Shown in pieces: positions 43,804 to 53,688 of a DNA stretch of 64,000 bases (the first letter of the stretch is position 1; each line of letters starts with the position of its first letter). The stretch spans positions 1-64,000 of the forward strand of contig NZ_WTYL01000002.1 in the NCBI RefSeq assembly GCF_009828115.1, written 5' to 3'. Origin of the DNA: Allopontixanthobacter sediminis. Its GTDB lineage: Bacteria; Pseudomonadota; Alphaproteobacteria; Sphingomonadales; Sphingomonadaceae. A program made the translations under genes and the position numbers. The notes under the pieces are model-generated. The model worked only from the letters and a program-made list of their open reading frames with translations. It was not told the DNA's origin and made no database searches.

Positions 43804-46287
43804 TTATTTGGCCCAAGCGGGGCATGATGCCGGAGGAACTGAAGTGTCGATCCGGACAGCTCGCAATGTTAGCGCCAGACCCGCCGCCGCCTCGATGCGG
43901 AACGCCGTATCCACAGTGCCGAGATCGGAGCCGTTCGCCGAGAAGCAGCGCAGCGGGATCGACAGGCGGGATACCTGACCCAACGGCGCGGCCGCGACTT
44001 GCGAGCCAAGGGCGACCCTGCCGCCGCCAAGGATCAGCATGGCATCGCCGCCGCCACTCTTACTGTCGATCCGCCAGTCGATCACAAGCGCGCCGCCGCT
44101 CTCATACTGGCTGCGCAAATCGGCAGGCGGGCCCTCGATGGTGAAATATCCGGCACCTGTCCAGACGAACGCCTTGCCGTCTTCCTGCGCCGCGACATCG
44201 ACCGACCGTACAGACACAGCGCCGTCGGGGCTCGTGATCGCCCCTGCGGGCACCGGGCGTTTGCCGCCCGCATCGCCCACCGACAGCGTCCAAGGGGACC
44301 GCGCGACACCGCCGCTGAAGAAATTCTCGAGGTTCATCGCGGTTGCTAGGTCAATGCCCGGATCTTCGGACAATTGGCCGATTTCACGCTTAGCGACGTA
44401 GGACAGGCCGTAACCTAGCGCGAACTGCGGCTGCGTCACCGGCGACGCGGCGTCCGAAGGCCAGGCGAAGGGGAGCGTTCCGGTGAAATCGCGCACTGGT
44501 TTGCCCGTACGCTGCGCTACCAGTACATCGGCAATCCCGCCGCCTTGCGTTCCGGGCAGCCACGCCGCCACGAACGCATCGGACGCGTTGATTTCAGGAT
44601 TGGTGAACATCGGTCGGCCGGACAGGAAGACGGAGACGACCGGAATCCCCTGGTCCTTCAGCTGTGTCAACAGTCCGAGGTCGGAAGCGCCGATCGGTTG
44701 GTAATCCAGCGTCGGAACATCGCCTTGGAATTCGGCATAGGGACGCTCCCCGAAAACGACGACCGCGACATCGGGCTTGCTTGCATAGCGGCCATCTACC
44801 GCCAGTTGTGCCGTCCCGCCGGACTCGCGGACGGCATCGGATAGCGCCTGCCAAACCGTCTGGCCGTTAGGGAAATCGGACGGCATGACATCGGTGCCTT
44901 GCCAGCTGATCGTCCAGCCGCCTGACTGCATGGCGAGGTCATTGGCCCCGGGCCCTGCGACTAGCACCTTGGCGCCGGCGCGGATCGGCAGGACCGAACC
45001 GTTGTTCTTTAGCAGCACGAGCGATTTTGCGACCGCTTCGCGCGCCAGCGCCAGATGATCCGGTGCGCCGATTGCGGCATAATTGCTGCTGCCTTCGCGC
45101 ATTGGATCGTCCAGCAGTCCCAGCTTCGCCTTGACCCGCAAGATGCGGCGCACTGCGTCGTCGATCCGGGCCATCGGGATCGTGCCGTCTCGCGCCTGCT
45201 GAACAGTGTTCGCAAACAGGTCCTTCCAGCTGTCGGGCGCCATATACATGTCGAGCCCGGCGTTCAGAGAAGCTGCGCAACTGGTCACGCTGCAATTTTC
45301 AACCTGGCCGTGCCCGTTCCAGTCGCCGACCACGAAACCTTCGAAGCCCATCCGCTCCTTCAGGACATCGGTCAGCAGCGACCGGTTGCCGTGGTGCTTG
45401 ACGCCGTTCCAGCTGGAAAAGCTCGCCATCACGGTCAGCGCACCCGCGTTGATCGCGGGGGGATAACCAGCCGCATGGACGCGAACCAGTTCGGCTTCGG
45501 AGATGACCGCGTCGCCCTGGTCCTTGCCGTCCATGGTGCCGCCATCGGCCAGGAAATGCTTGGCGGTGGCCGCCACCTTGCCCGGCTGCAGCGGCTGCCC
45601 CGGGACGAGCGGCCCCTGCAGGCCCTCGACCATTGCCTTAGAATAAGCCGCGACCAATGAGGGATCGGAGGAATAGCCTTCGTATGTGCGTCCCCACCGA
45701 GGGTCCTGCGGTACGGCCAGCGTCGGGGCGAAAGTCCATTCGATACCGCTGCCGGATATTTCGGCCGCGGTAACGGCACCGATCTTGCGGATCATCGCCG
45801 CATCCCTTGCGGCCCCCAGCCCGATATTATGCGGAAAGATCGTGGCGCCCGGAATGTTGTTGTGCCCGTGCACCGCATCGACCCCGAAGATGATCGGGAT
45901 GCCGGCGCCCGGGCCGTCCGGAGCGATCGATACGCTACGAAATTCGCGAACCATCCGGTCCCAGTCGGCAGCGGGTGCGCGTTCGTTGCCATAAGCGCCG
46001 CTGTTGCCCCCTGCCAGCAGCGAACCCAGCGGATACAACCGCAAATCGTCCGGAGTGATCGTGCTGATGTCGGCCTGAATGGTTTGACCGACTTTCTGTT
46101 CTAGGGTCATGCGCGCCAACAGGGCATCGATCCGCTGTTCGGTCGCGGCATCGGTAATGGCGGCTGGGCTTGCGGCGGCGGGCCAGATGGCGGGGACGGC
46201 CTGTGCATCCAGCGCCGGGCCATGACTGCATGCGCTTAGTAACGTCGAGCACGCAGCCGTAATTATCGCCAGTTTCAGGCTCTGCAT
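43804..46287 (-). CDS. GH3 beta-glucosidase / exo-glucanase lipoprotein
   Basis: An 827-residue GH3 enzyme with a lipoprotein leader (LLSACS, Cys20). The catalytic barrel holds GRTYEGYSSDP, KHFLADGGT (243 on) and the nucleophile Asp322 in FVVGDWNGH; the second alpha/beta sandwich domain begins near KSLVLLKNNGSVLPI and an extra carboxy-terminal domain completes the ExoP type exo-1,3/1,4-beta-glucanase layout. It would release glucose from laminarin fragments made by GH16. A candidate LacI operator lies 28-45 bases upstream. Separated from GH16 by 123 bases. Confidence 0.9.
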   Translation of the reverse strand: MQSLKLAIITAACSTLLSACSHGPALDAQAVPAIWPAAASPAAITDAATEQRIDALLARMTLEQKVGQTIQADISTITPDDLRLYPLGSLLAGGNSGAYGNERAPAADWDRMVREFRSVSIAPDGPGAGIPIIFGVDAVHGHNNIPGATIFPHNIGLGAARDAAMIRKIGAVTAAEISGSGIEWTFAPTLAVPQDPRWGRTYEGYSSDPSLVAAYSKAMVEGLQGPLVPGQPLQPGKVAATAKHFLADGGTMDGKDQGDAVISEAELVRVHAAGYPPAINAGALTVMASFSSWNGVKHHGNRSLLTDVLKERMGFEGFVVGDWNGHGQVENCSVTSCAASLNAGLDMYMAPDSWKDLFANTVQQARDGTIPMARIDDAVRRILRVKAKLGLLDDPMREGSSNYAAIGAPDHLALAREAVAKSLVLLKNNGSVLPIRAGAKVLVAGPGANDLAMQSGGWTISWQGTDVMPSDFPNGQTVWQALSDAVRESGGTAQLAVDGRYASKPDVAVVVFGERPYAEFQGDVPTLDYQPIGASDLGLLTQLKDQGIPVVSVFLSGRPMFTNPEINASDAFVAAWLPGTQGGGIADVLVAQRTGKPVRDFTGTLPFAWPSDAASPVTQPQFALGYGLSYVAKREIGQLSEDPGIDLATAMNLENFFSGGVARSPWTLSVGDAGGKRPVPAGAITSPDGAVSVRSVDVAAQEDGKAFVWTGAGYFTIEGPPADLRSQYESGGALVIDWRIDSKSGGGDAMLILGGGRVALGSQVAAAPLGQVSRLSIPLRCFSANGSDLGTVDTAFRIEAAAGLALTLRAVRIDTSVPPASCPAWAK

Positions 46288-46314
46288 CCGATGATCCTCT
46301 ACCGTTTTGCGTTA

Positions 46315-46332
46315 TTGTGTTAACGTTCTCAA
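46315..46332. promoter_or_regulatory. Candidate LacI-type operator before GH3
   Basis: TTGTGTTAACGTTCTCAA, an imperfect palindrome centred on AACGTT, 28 bases upstream of the GH3 start. Related sites stand before TonB receptor 3. Confidence 0.5.
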
Positions 46333-46401
46333 CGCCAAGCTATACACGCCGGATTGGTGAAATCAAGGACTACCCTGCAAGCATTTGCTCTCGAGCCGAG
46401 A

Positions 46402-47457
46402 TCAGTCCGGCGGAGGCGCTGCGGTGGATTCCCGTACGATGAATCCGACTGGAATGTTGATCGGCCCCTCGGGAATCTCCTCACCCCGTTTCGCGGCGAC
46501 GAGCAATTCGACCGCGCGCGAAGTGGTTTCCGCGATCGGCTGGTCGACCGCCGTCACCGTGGGCCGGGTCGAACGGGTGATCGGAGTGTTGTCGAAACTT
46601 ACCACGGACAAGTCACGGGGCACTTCCAGTCCCTGCTCCCGCACGGTTTCGATCGCGCCGATTGCCATCTGGTCGCTGCTCGCGAGGATGGCAGTCGGGC
46701 GCGACGTGCGTGAAAGCAGTTCGCGCGCTGCCGCCCGCCCGGCTTCAAGGGTGAAATCGCCTTCGGCCAGCAGGCCTTCGACCGGCAGACCTTCGGACGC
46801 CATTTCTTCGTGCCAACCCTTGGTTCGCCAGGTGCTGAGACGATATTCGGGCGAACCGGCAATAAAGCCGATCCGTTCATGCCCGAGATCGATGAGGTAG
46901 CGGGTGGCCATCCGCGCCGCGCCGTGATCGCCCATGATGATCGGGATCCCCCCGCCCTCGCCGCGCGATCCGATCTGGACGAAGGGGATCGACTGGTCGC
47001 GGAGCAAGTCGGTAATCAGGGGATTGTCGGAATGCGGCGGCGTCAGGATCACCCCGTCCGGCTGCAACGCCGCAATCGCCGCCTGCAATTCACGTTCCAC
47101 GTGGTCATTATGCGTGTCGACCAGCTCGAAGATCAGGCGGTAGCCGAGCTCGGCGCATTTGAGCATGCCGCCCAGCAGCATCTGGTCGACCCAGTCACTG
47201 CCCTGCCGTGCCCGCCAGTCCGCAATCGTGCGTTCCCGGTCGTTTATGGCGAGGATCAAATAGGACCGCGAACCGCTCATCCGCTGGGCGGCAATCGACG
47301 GTACATACCCCAGCTTATCGATCGAGGCCTGCACCCGGTCGCGCAATTCCTCGCGCACGTTGGGCTGCTGGTTGATGACACGGCTGACGGATTGCAGCGA
47401 CACCCCGGCATCTGCGGCAACATGCTTGATCGTAACTGCCTGACGCCGCCGGGGCAT
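46402..47457 (-). CDS. LacI-family transcriptional regulator
   Basis: A 351-residue regulator. The amino-terminal helix-turn-helix and hinge are canonical: VTIKHVAADAGVSLQSVSRVINQQPNV and the hinge KLGYVPSIAAQRM. The rest is a periplasmic-binding-protein fold with GVILTPPHSDNPLI, HERIGFIAGSP and PTAILASSDQMAIGAI. Placed between the GH3 gene and TonB receptor 3, it is the likely repressor of the beta-glucan genes; AACGTT-centred palindromes before both fit the LacI family. The inducer would be a gluco-oligosaccharide or glucose, which is inference. Confidence 0.88.
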   Translation of the reverse strand: MPRRRQAVTIKHVAADAGVSLQSVSRVINQQPNVREELRDRVQASIDKLGYVPSIAAQRMSGSRSYLILAINDRERTIADWRARQGSDWVDQMLLGGMLKCAELGYRLIFELVDTHNDHVERELQAAIAALQPDGVILTPPHSDNPLITDLLRDQSIPFVQIGSRGEGGGIPIIMGDHGAARMATRYLIDLGHERIGFIAGSPEYRLSTWRTKGWHEEMASEGLPVEGLLAEGDFTLEAGRAAARELLSRTSRPTAILASSDQMAIGAIETVREQGLEVPRDLSVVSFDNTPITRSTRPTVTAVDQPIAETTSRAVELLVAAKRGEEIPEGPINIPVGFIVRESTAAPPPD

Positions 47458-47571
47458 ATCCGAATGTGTCCCTTAGATTGATTTGTGGCCGCGTTAGCGG
47501 GATCGGCCGGTCATGACCAGAACCCCGCTATACCGGGCAAAAGCCCATTCGGCCGCGCCCGCTGTGCACTA

Positions 47572-47608
47572 GGAAAAGCGCCGCTGCCGTAACATCGGCC
47601 GCTTTTCC
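47572..47608 (-). terminator. Stem-loop after TonB receptor 3
   Basis: GGAAAAGCG (47572-47580) pairs exactly with CGCTTTTCC (47600-47608), with extra CCG/CGG pairing inside, 25 bases past the receptor stop. The T run lies in the stem, so strength is uncertain. Confidence 0.5.
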
Positions 47609-47632
47609 ATCGTGCATATTCCTAGCCGTTCC

Positions 47633-50600
47633 TCAGAAGTCGAAACGCGCAAGGAAGGTAAAGCGGCGATCGTTGCGGAACGCCGAACGGGTGATCCGCG
47701 TACCGTCGAAATCGACGACCTGCGTAGTCTCGGTGACTTCGTCCAGCAGGTTGACGCCCTGCACACCCAGCTTGAGCCCGTCCATCACAGTAAAGAACAA
47801 GGACGCGTCGAGCTGCCCGGTAGCCTCCCCGTAGATAGGTGAGAACGGGAAGATCACGTCCCGCGGCGTCTGGAGGAAATCGGACCGCCAATTGTAGGCT
47901 GCGCGGGCCGACACGAAGTCGTTCTCGTAGAATATCGCAGCGTTGACCGTGTGCTTCGAAACCCCGGCCAGCGGCAGGCCGGACGTTATCAGGCTCCGGT
48001 TGGCGTCCAGATCGGGTTCGGTGAAATCACCGGCATCGACATAGGTGTACGTAAAGCCCGCACCAAGGTCCTTGAGGAAGCCCGGCAGGAAATCATAGAC
48101 TTGCTGGTAGGCAACTTCGACACCTTTGAGAGTGCCGCCAGCCGAGTTCGTCGGCCCATCCAGCCTGGTGTCGACCGACAGACCGGAAGGTCCGGTCAAC
48201 GTGACGATCGATGTTCCGCCATTCACGATCCCGGAAAGTTCCTTCATGAACAGGGACACGGTCAGCGATCCGACATCGGCCCAGTACCATTCGGCCGAAA
48301 GATCGTAATTCCAGCTTTCGGTCGCGGTTAGGAAACGGTTTCCGGTATCGATCAGGAACAACGGTCCGGTTTCGAGGGTGCCTTCTGCGCGCAAGTTATT
48401 GGTGTTGTCGGCCAGCGTCGCGTTGGTCCGGTAAAGTGCCAGATCGGGGCGGAAGATGCCTTTGGAGACGCCTACTCGGAACAGCAACCCGTCGCCGACA
48501 TCCAGCTTCGCGTTGAAACTGGGGAGCCAGTTCTTGAAGGAGATGCCCGACGAATTGTCGATGATGTCCCCGTTGAAAACGGCAAGGAATTCAGCTTGCC
48601 GCGCTGGCGAAAGCTGGCAGAAACCGGGTAGCTGCTGTCCGGCGGGAAGTGACGCGGGATCACACGCTGAACCTCCGATGGCAGGTGCCGTGCCTACCGC
48701 GGGGAAGCTTATCGTGCCCTCGGAATTTACCGTCGTCTTGATATACCGGAGGCCGAAATTGCCGTCGAGCTCCCAGCCGTTTCCGAACAGGTCGTCCGCA
48801 CCGAAATCGATCCGGCCATACAACGCGACCGTCTTTTCATCGACGTCGGAGATTTCACCCGAACGGAAAGTTCCGTCGACCACGTCGCTGCGATTGTAGA
48901 GCGGGCCCCACGGCGCGAACGAGCCGATGGTACCGATGATTTCGGCAGCCTGCGCTTCGGTTTCCCGGTTCAGATATTCGTCGACCAGATTATCGCCGCC
49001 GAAGAAGATGCCTGCCCCACCGGGTACCGGAAGCGTGGTGTTGCCGCGCTGGAAACCTTCGAAGGGGTTGCGAACCTGCGAATAGCTGGAAACGTTACCG
49101 TTAGGATTGTTGGCGAACACCGCGCCGCCAGACCACGGCGCGGAAAGGTTGCCCCAGTTGCCGAAGTTCGCGTTGCGGGTCACGCGGTTGCGTTCCGCCC
49201 AGCGTGCGCCAAAGCTAGCCTTGCGGAAGAAGCCGGTGTCGCTGACATCGTATTCGATATCACCGCGGAAGCTGTCGAGGCTGCCTTCGTTCTTCACCTG
49301 GTTATCGATCAGGAACCAGTAGAAGCTCTGGCCGGGATCGGTGAAGAAGTCGGTGCCTCCGCCCGAACCGGTCGGGGGCAGGAACTGTACATCAGGGGTC
49401 TTGCCGGTCGCGTCGATCGAAATGTCCGCTGCGCTTTGCATCACGCCAATCAGGCCGTTCTCGTTCCGGAACGATGACAGCGTCTGCGCTTCGAAATTCA
49501 GGCTCAGACGGTCTGTGACATCCCATTGCGCTGTGAATGACAGGTCTTCCGTTTCAGCCTGGTCTTCGCGCTGGAACCGCAGGAATTCCGCCGGAATACC
49601 GCCGCCTTGGGTCAGGACACCGGACTGGAAGATCCCGTTTTCGTCAAACTGCCAGGTGCTTCCCGGTGCCTGCACCGGGAACAACGCATCGTCGTTAACC
49701 AGCGCGAGGATCGCGTATTCGTTAATCGTCGCCGACGTTTCCGCCCGCAGATATTCACCTGTCATGACGAATTCGCCGCCCGGGCTTTCATACTGGAGCA
49801 CGGCGGAAAACGCGTTCCGGTCGCGCGTCAGGTCGGTGGTGCGAACACCGGCGCCCTTGGGCGTGATGACTGTTCCCGGAGGCGGGAAATTGCTCGCGTC
49901 GAAATTCTGGCCGCCAAGCCCGCCGGAACCGACATCCTGAATCCGGATGCACGGGCCGTCGAGCGTATCCGCCCGGTAGCACGGGTCGGTCAGTTGCGAA
50001 GCGTCGGTCCTGGTGACCAGTTCCGACTGCGCGTAAGCCAATTGGACGCCAATCCGGCCAGCATCGTTCTCGTAGGTAGTCGAACCAAGCACGGAGAACC
50101 CGGGCGACCATTCCTTGGCAAGATCGCCGTAATTGGCTTCGATCGTTCCGGCGATATGGAAACCGGGTTTGTCCAGCGGCTTGCGGGTTACCAGATTGAC
50201 CGTGCCGGAAATACCGCCGTCGACCATGTCGGCGGTGGTATTCTTGAACACTTCGACGCGGCCCAGCAGTTCGGGCGACACATCGTTGAAACTGAGAACG
50301 CGTCCGCCATTCGCGGAGAAAATGTCCCGGCCGTTCAGTTCGGACCGCACGAACGGCAGTCCGCGAATGATGACGCCGGTGCCTTCAACGGAGAAACGGT
50401 CGGGGTCGTCGCGCTGTTCGAAACGGCTGATGTTGACGCCGGGAACGCGCTGCAGGGCTTCGGCTACCGACCGGTCGGCCAGCGCGCCGATGTCTTCCGC
50501 CGAAATGACATCGACAAAGGTGTCGGAATTGCGCTTGATGTTCTGGGCGTTTTCGAGCGCCGCGCGGTAACCGCTGACGACGATGACATCGCCTTCATCC

Positions 50601-50773
50601 AGCGCGTCTTCCGGAGCTGGAGATGCTTCGGCCTCCGCCAGGACAGGACTTTCGGTTTCCTGCGCCGACGCAGCAGTGCCGAGGGCCATGCTGATCGCGA
50701 GTGATGACGCGGTTCCGAGAACCACGAGGCGGCCGGAACGGAACCCGTTCCACAATTGGAGGTGGCTGGACAA
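47633..50773 (-). CDS. TonB-dependent receptor 3 (beta-glucan locus)
   Basis: A 1046-residue outer-membrane receptor. I take TTG 50773 as start (reads MSSHLQLWNGF) because AGGGAG lies 6 bases upstream; the more upstream TTG at 50803 has no such site. A signal peptide ending ASAQ precedes DVIVVSG (TonB box region) and plug text ALADRSVAEALQRVPGVNI and TVNLVTRKPLD. The barrel ends FLARFDF. It is divergent from the halogenase-like gene and flanked by GH and LacI genes, so it probably imports laminarin oligomers. Candidate operators lie 64-100 bases upstream of the start. Confidence 0.87.
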   Translation of the reverse strand: MSSHLQLWNGFRSGRLVVLGTASSLAISMALGTAASAQETESPVLAEAEASPAPEDALDEGDVIVVSGYRAALENAQNIKRNSDTFVDVISAEDIGALADRSVAEALQRVPGVNISRFEQRDDPDRFSVEGTGVIIRGLPFVRSELNGRDIFSANGGRVLSFNDVSPELLGRVEVFKNTTADMVDGGISGTVNLVTRKPLDKPGFHIAGTIEANYGDLAKEWSPGFSVLGSTTYENDAGRIGVQLAYAQSELVTRTDASQLTDPCYRADTLDGPCIRIQDVGSGGLGGQNFDASNFPPPGTVITPKGAGVRTTDLTRDRNAFSAVLQYESPGGEFVMTGEYLRAETSATINEYAILALVNDDALFPVQAPGSTWQFDENGIFQSGVLTQGGGIPAEFLRFQREDQAETEDLSFTAQWDVTDRLSLNFEAQTLSSFRNENGLIGVMQSAADISIDATGKTPDVQFLPPTGSGGGTDFFTDPGQSFYWFLIDNQVKNEGSLDSFRGDIEYDVSDTGFFRKASFGARWAERNRVTRNANFGNWGNLSAPWSGGAVFANNPNGNVSSYSQVRNPFEGFQRGNTTLPVPGGAGIFFGGDNLVDEYLNRETEAQAAEIIGTIGSFAPWGPLYNRSDVVDGTFRSGEISDVDEKTVALYGRIDFGADDLFGNGWELDGNFGLRYIKTTVNSEGTISFPAVGTAPAIGGSACDPASLPAGQQLPGFCQLSPARQAEFLAVFNGDIIDNSSGISFKNWLPSFNAKLDVGDGLLFRVGVSKGIFRPDLALYRTNATLADNTNNLRAEGTLETGPLFLIDTGNRFLTATESWNYDLSAEWYWADVGSLTVSLFMKELSGIVNGGTSIVTLTGPSGLSVDTRLDGPTNSAGGTLKGVEVAYQQVYDFLPGFLKDLGAGFTYTYVDAGDFTEPDLDANRSLITSGLPLAGVSKHTVNAAIFYENDFVSARAAYNWRSDFLQTPRDVIFPFSPIYGEATGQLDASLFFTVMDGLKLGVQGVNLLDEVTETTQVVDFDGTRITRSAFRNDRRFTFLARFDF

Positions 50774-50836
50774 ATCTCTCTCCCTGTAATTCCCGGCGCT
50801 CAAAAACGCCTTGTTATCCGACCTTGATATGCCACA

Positions 50837-50852
50837 TTGTGAGCGTTATCAA
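50837..50852. promoter_or_regulatory. Candidate LacI-type operator, site 2
   Basis: TTGTGAGCGTTATCAA between the divergent receptor 3 and halogenase-like genes; same core as 46315-46332. Confidence 0.5.
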
Positions 50853-50858
50853 GATAAA

Positions 50859-50872
50859 GATGAACGTTCACA
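50859..50872. promoter_or_regulatory. Candidate LacI-type operator, site 3
   Basis: GATGAACGTTCACA containing the perfect palindrome TGAACGTTCA, seven bases from site 2. The rest of the gap up to 51168 shows no gene and presumably holds the promoter of the halogenase-like gene. Confidence 0.5.
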
Positions 50873-51168
50873 AAAGTTGATATTTGAGCGGATTGAAATG
50901 CGGGAGAGACAACGGGTCAGCTTGTTCACATTCAACACACGTTGGCGAACTTTCAGATGTGAAATCAGATATCTGTGATGACTATCAAGCGCTCCGGATC
51001 GGTTACGGTATGGGAAGGATTCCGGGTCTTTCTTTGGCCAGAGCAGATTGCAGCAAGGGAGCGGCTGGATTATTCGTGAACTTTGTTGTGAAATTGCAAC
51101 ATTTCGCTTGGCCGTGCTGGCCGACTGGGCGATCTAGGCTCTGAATACAGCGCGAAACGGGAAACAGG

Positions 51169-52671
51169 ATGACCATTAGACGCATTGTCATTGTCGGCGG
51201 CGGAACTGCCGGATGGATGGCCGCCGCGGCGCTGTCCCGCCTGAAAAGCGACAATCCGGTGGATATTACCCTCATCGAATCCGAGCAGATCGGCACAGTC
51301 GGTGTGGGCGAGGCGACCATCCCGCCCTTCGTGCTGTTCAACCGGATGCTGGAGATCGACGAGCAGGAATTGCTGTCGGAGGTCAAGGGAACCTTCAAGC
51401 TCGGTATCCAGTTCGTCAATTGGGGGAACCGGGGCGACAGTTATTTCCACCCGTTCGGCAATTACGGCTACGAGATCGACGGGGTGTCGTTTCATAATGT
51501 CTGGCTAAAATACCGAATGGCAGGCGACCAGCGCCCGCTGCACAATTTCAGCCCGGAAACGATCGCCGCGCAGCACCGCAAGTTCGCCCGCACCGAGACG
51601 ATGCAGCATGACGACCTGCCGCCAATCAATTACGCCTATCACCTTGACGCCGGCCAATACGCGCGGTTCCTGCGCCGCTATGCCGAAGCACGCGGCGCGG
51701 TGCGGATCGAAGGCAAGGTCGATAATGTCAGGTTGCATGAAGAAACCGGCTTCATTGCATCGCTGACGCTGGATGATGGAAGCGAGATTGCCGGCGACTT
51801 GTTCGTCGATTGCTCGGGCTTCCGCGGTTTGTTGATCGAACAAGCGCTGCAGACCGGTTACGAGGACTGGAGCCGCTGGCTACCGTGTGATCGGGCGGTC
51901 GCCCTGCCCTGCGCCAACTCAGGTCCGGACCTGCCCTATACACGCGCCACCGCGTGGTCTGCTGGCTGGCAATGGCGGGTGCCGCTGCAGCACCGCAACG
52001 GCAACGGCCATGTCTATTGCTCGCTATACATGTCCGATGACGAGGCCCACGGCATCCTGACGGACAACCTCGACGGGCAAGTGCTCGCAGAACCAAATTT
52101 CCTCCGTTTCACGACCGGTCGGCGCAAGAAGTTCTGGAACAAGAACGTGGTCGCCCTCGGGCTTGCGGCAGGCTTTATGGAACCGCTGGAATCAACCTCG
52201 ATCCACCTGATCCACACCGGCGTTTCCAAATTGATCGCGTTGCTTTCGCTCGACGGCGTGTCCAAGGCCCAGGAGGATGCCTTCAACCGTTTGACAACCA
52301 AGGAATACGAACGGATCCGGGATTTCCTGATCCTGCATTATAATGCCACGGAGAGGGACGACAGCCCGTTTTGGAATTATTGTCGCACGATGAGCATTCC
52401 AGACAGCCTCCAAGAAAAAATCGACCTGTTCCGCATCAACGGCCAGATCTTCCGTGAAGAGGATGAGCTGTTCACGGAAACAAGCTGGGTCGCCGTGATG
52501 ATGGGCCAGGGCATCAGCCCCGCCAATTTCAATCCGATGACCGCCACCTTGAAGGAACCCGCTTTGTCCATCGAAGTCGGAGAGGTCGAGAAATCGATCC
52601 GTTTCCTGGTTAACGCCCTTCCGTCCCACAGCGATTTCGTCCGGCAATACTGCCCCGCCGCGCCCGCGTAA
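51169..52671 (+). CDS. Tryptophan-halogenase-family flavoprotein
   Basis: A 500-residue flavin-dependent protein of the tryptophan halogenase (PrnA-like) family. FAD motif VIVGGGTAGWMAA (8-20), the GEATIPP motif (48-53), Lys77 in GTFKLGIQFVNWG at the place of the catalytic lysine Lys79 of PrnA, and the halogenase WxWxxP text GWQWRVPLQHR are all present, so the active-site lysine is kept. In Caulobacterales and Sphingomonadales such genes sit beside glycan TonB receptors, where a true halogenase role is unproven. ATG 51169 follows CGGGAAACAGG. It is divergent from receptor 3 and likely co-regulated. Confidence 0.88.
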   Translation: MTIRRIVIVGGGTAGWMAAAALSRLKSDNPVDITLIESEQIGTVGVGEATIPPFVLFNRMLEIDEQELLSEVKGTFKLGIQFVNWGNRGDSYFHPFGNYGYEIDGVSFHNVWLKYRMAGDQRPLHNFSPETIAAQHRKFARTETMQHDDLPPINYAYHLDAGQYARFLRRYAEARGAVRIEGKVDNVRLHEETGFIASLTLDDGSEIAGDLFVDCSGFRGLLIEQALQTGYEDWSRWLPCDRAVALPCANSGPDLPYTRATAWSAGWQWRVPLQHRNGNGHVYCSLYMSDDEAHGILTDNLDGQVLAEPNFLRFTTGRRKKFWNKNVVALGLAAGFMEPLESTSIHLIHTGVSKLIALLSLDGVSKAQEDAFNRLTTKEYERIRDFLILHYNATERDDSPFWNYCRTMSIPDSLQEKIDLFRINGQIFREEDELFTETSWVAVMMGQGISPANFNPMTATLKEPALSIEVGEVEKSIRFLVNALPSHSDFVRQYCPAAPA

Positions 52672-52794
52672 CGGCTCCGTAATATCCATCACGGCCGCCG
52701 CCACCTTCCCCGCTGAGTTAAGCCAACCCGGCCTCCGCGGCGTCTCGGGCAGGTTACCATCGGAATGGTCAAACAGGGCAGTCTGATGTTTCCG

Positions 52795-53688
52795 CTATTC
52801 TTCGTCCACCTGCGCGAGCAATTGTTCGGAGCGTGACAGATGCGGGCGGTCGAGCATCCCGCCTTTGAAACCGATGGTGCCCGCCCCGGGATTGGCCGCA
52901 AATAGTGCGACGATTTCCCGGGCCTGCGCGATATCCTCGGCGCTAGGGGTGAACGCCGCGTTGATCACATCGACCTGCGCCGGATGGATCGCCAGCATTC
53001 CGCGGTAACCGTCGCGGCGCATTTTCTCCGCTCGCGTCCGCAGCTTTTCGAGGTCGCGAAAATCCCCCTGGATGGTTTCGATTGCCGGAACGCCCGCGGT
53101 CGCGGCACCAAGCAGGCACAAGCTGCGGGCCAGTTCATAGGTAAAGCCGTAGCTGCCATCGGTATTGGTGTTGGACGCTGCCCCGATAGAATCGGCCAGG
53201 TCTTCCGCCCCCCAGCTCAGCGCCGCTACCCGCGGAGCGCCCTTGTAATCGCCGGTGTGGAACATGCTTTCCGCTGTTTCGGTGATCAGCACGATCACCG
53301 GCGTAGAGCCTTGCTCGATCCCGTTCGCGACTTCCAGCGCGGCGAGATATTTGTCGAACGTTTCGACATCCTGCCGCCCGTAAACCTTCGGCAGCATGAA
53401 CCCGCCGGGCCTTCCGGGCATGATCGCCGCCAGGTCGGTAAGCGTATACGGTCCATCGAGCGGGTTGACCCGTACCCACATCCGCGCCCGGTCATCAGGG
53501 TGTTCGCACAGGAAATCATGCACCATCTGACGCGCCGCTGCCTTGTTCTCCGCCGCGACGGCATCTTCGAGATCGTAAATCACGATGTCCGCCTGGCTTG
53601 CCAAGGCCTTGGCCATCTTCTTCTCGCTGTCCCCGGGAGCGAACAGCCAGGAGCGCATTTTGAGCGTGGTCATTTCGGCAGCAGTCAC
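52795..53688 (-). CDS. HpcH/HpaI-family CoA ester lyase (CitE-like)
   Basis: A 297-residue enzyme of the citrate-lyase-beta-like family. Motifs: SWLFAPGDSEKKMAKAL at the start, ADIVIYDLEDAVA (metal/CoA strand), RVNPLDGPYTLTDL, VLITETAESMF, SWGAEDLADSIG and RGMLAIHPAQVDVIN. These match malyl-CoA / citramalyl-CoA / beta-methylmalyl-CoA lyases; the exact substrate cannot be decided. GTG 53688 has AAAGG about 7 bases upstream; ATG 53673 is an alternative. It is convergent with the halogenase-like gene. Confidence 0.83.
   Translation of the reverse strand: MTAAEMTTLKMRSWLFAPGDSEKKMAKALASQADIVIYDLEDAVAAENKAAARQMVHDFLCEHPDDRARMWVRVNPLDGPYTLTDLAAIMPGRPGGFMLPKVYGRQDVETFDKYLAALEVANGIEQGSTPVIVLITETAESMFHTGDYKGAPRVAALSWGAEDLADSIGAASNTNTDGSYGFTYELARSLCLLGAATAGVPAIETIQGDFRDLEKLRTRAEKMRRDGYRGMLAIHPAQVDVINAAFTPSAEDIAQAREIVALFAANPGAGTIGFKGGMLDRPHLSRSEQLLAQVDEE

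Noticed and set aside
50884-51144. Plus-strand frame of 86 residues before the halogenase-like gene
   Set aside because: Sits in the divergent promoter region, no start site support and no recognisable protein features.
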